Shown here in pieces: positions 32,341 through 32,746 of a stretch of 32,746 nt of DNA (within the stretch, counting starts at the first letter, position 1; each line of letters opens with the position of its first letter). The notes under the pieces are model-generated. The model did no database searches. It was not told the DNA's origin and saw only the letters and a list, made by a program, of their open reading frames with translations. The DNA lies in the NCBI GenBank assembly GCA_048265065.1, contig JBLXCH010000027.1, forward strand, positions 1 through 32,746, in the 5' to 3' direction. The translations under genes and the position numbers were made by a program. Source of the DNA: Motiliproteus sp048265065. Lineage in GTDB: Bacteria > Pseudomonadota > Gammaproteobacteria > Pseudomonadales > Balneatricaceae.

Positions 32341-32577
32341 ATGTCTAAAGTATGCATGGTGACAGGCAAGCGCCCTGTTGTCGGAAACAATGTTTCTCAT
32401 GCTCAAAACAAAACGCGTCGTCGTTTTTTGCCAAACCTACACTGGCATCGTTTTTGGGTTGAAAGTGAAAACCGTTTTGTTCGCCTACGTGTAACTTCTA
32501 AAGGTATGCGTGTTATTGACAAAAAAGGTATCGACGCAGTGTTAGCTGATGTTCGTTCCAACGGTTACAAGGTATAA
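32341..32577 (+). CDS. rpmB: 50S ribosomal protein L28
   Basis: Structural protein of the large ribosomal subunit. The 78-aa product starts MSKVCMVTGKRPVVGNNVSHA and continues with the conserved NKTRRRFLPNLHWHRFWVE and LRVTSKGMRVIDKKGID segments. Length matches the gammaproteobacterial protein. It has a single cysteine, so it is the zinc-free form. AAAGGTG precedes the ATG. An ATG three codons upstream (32332) is not used in the family. rpmG follows after 11 bases, the standard rpmBG operon. Confidence 0.98.
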   Translation: MSKVCMVTGKRPVVGNNVSHAQNKTRRRFLPNLHWHRFWVESENRFVRLRVTSKGMRVIDKKGIDAVLADVRSNGYKV

Positions 32578-32588
32578 GGGGCTAAATC

Positions 32589-32744
32589 ATGCGCGATAAA
32601 ATCAAAATGGTTTCTAGTGCCGGTACAGGACACTACTACACGACCAACAAGAACAAGCGTACTACGCCTGACAAGTTGGAAATGAAGAAGTTTGATCCAG
32701 TAGTTCGTAAGCACGTAATGTATAAAGAATCTAAGATTAAGTAA
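32589..32744 (+). CDS. rpmG: 50S ribosomal protein L33
   Basis: Structural protein of the large ribosomal subunit, 51 aa. Translation from the ATG at 32589 gives MRDKIKMVSSAGTGHYYTT, then NKNKRTTPDKLEMKKFDPVVR and the end YKESKIK, with a TAA stop two bases before the window edge. It contains no cysteine, so it is the zinc-independent form, as in E. coli. A short AT-rich spacer separates it from rpmB. The gene is complete. Confidence 0.97.
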   Translation: MRDKIKMVSSAGTGHYYTTNKNKRTTPDKLEMKKFDPVVRKHVMYKESKIK

Positions 32745-32746
32745 TT

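Noticed and set aside
32168..32362. Small open frame overlapping the rpmB promoter and leader
   Set aside because: It covers the -10 element and leader and overlaps rpmB in another frame; no ribosome-binding site.

Overview
The window reads as the chromosome of a free-living, probably marine gammaproteobacterium with moderate GC. The gene order typA - glnA - ntrBC - trmL - secB - grx - rhodanese - gpmI - envC - ctpA - yibQ, and coaBC - dut - algC - argB next to radC - rpmB - rpmG, is the arrangement known from Pseudomonas and related orders (Pseudomonadales/Cellvibrionales/Oceanospirillales). The species cannot be named from the sequence alone. Coding density is high. I see no tRNA, rRNA, CRISPR array, transposase or prophage gene.

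Layout. (1) 1-5202, minus strand: three short tandem hairpins at the edge, then dtd and pip (4-base overlap), typA, and a CPA2-type cation/proton antiporter. (2) 5203-10318, plus strand: the nitrogen-control block, with glnA behind a good sigma-54 promoter and candidate NtrC sites, then glnL (ntrB) and glnG (ntrC) with their own NtrC-type site, then trmL behind a long palindrome. (3) 10384-11589, minus strand: secB, grxC and a membrane-anchored rhodanese, sharing a bidirectional terminator with trmL. (4) 11849-18367, plus strand: two unrecognised genes (an 85-aa protein and a secreted Sel1-like repeat protein), then gpmI and the envelope cluster envC - ctpA - yibQ. (5) 18360-23987, minus strand: a TauE/SafE permease, slmA, argB, algC, dut and coaBC. 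(6) 24198-30185, plus strand: an iron-siderophore uptake module made of a Fur box, a PchR-like AraC regulator, an RhtX/FptX-like permease, a TonB-dependent receptor and a siderophore-interacting reductase with an N-terminal DUF2470-like domain. (7) 30320-32744, plus strand: radC, a YfdC-like formate/nitrite-family channel, rpmB and rpmG.

The accessory part is the siderophore module, which lies between coaBC and radC, genes that are often close neighbours in relatives. Its parts form a complete uptake route: outer-membrane receptor, inner-membrane single-protein permease, cytosolic iron release, a siderophore-sensing activator and Fur control. No siderophore biosynthesis gene is in the window, so use of a foreign siderophore is plausible. 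The most unusual items are the DUF2470-SIP fusion with its basic insert, the tandem hairpins at 16-65, the palindrome abutting the trmL start, and the two unrecognised genes between the rhodanese and gpmI. I found no clear defence system or other plainly new multi-gene system.
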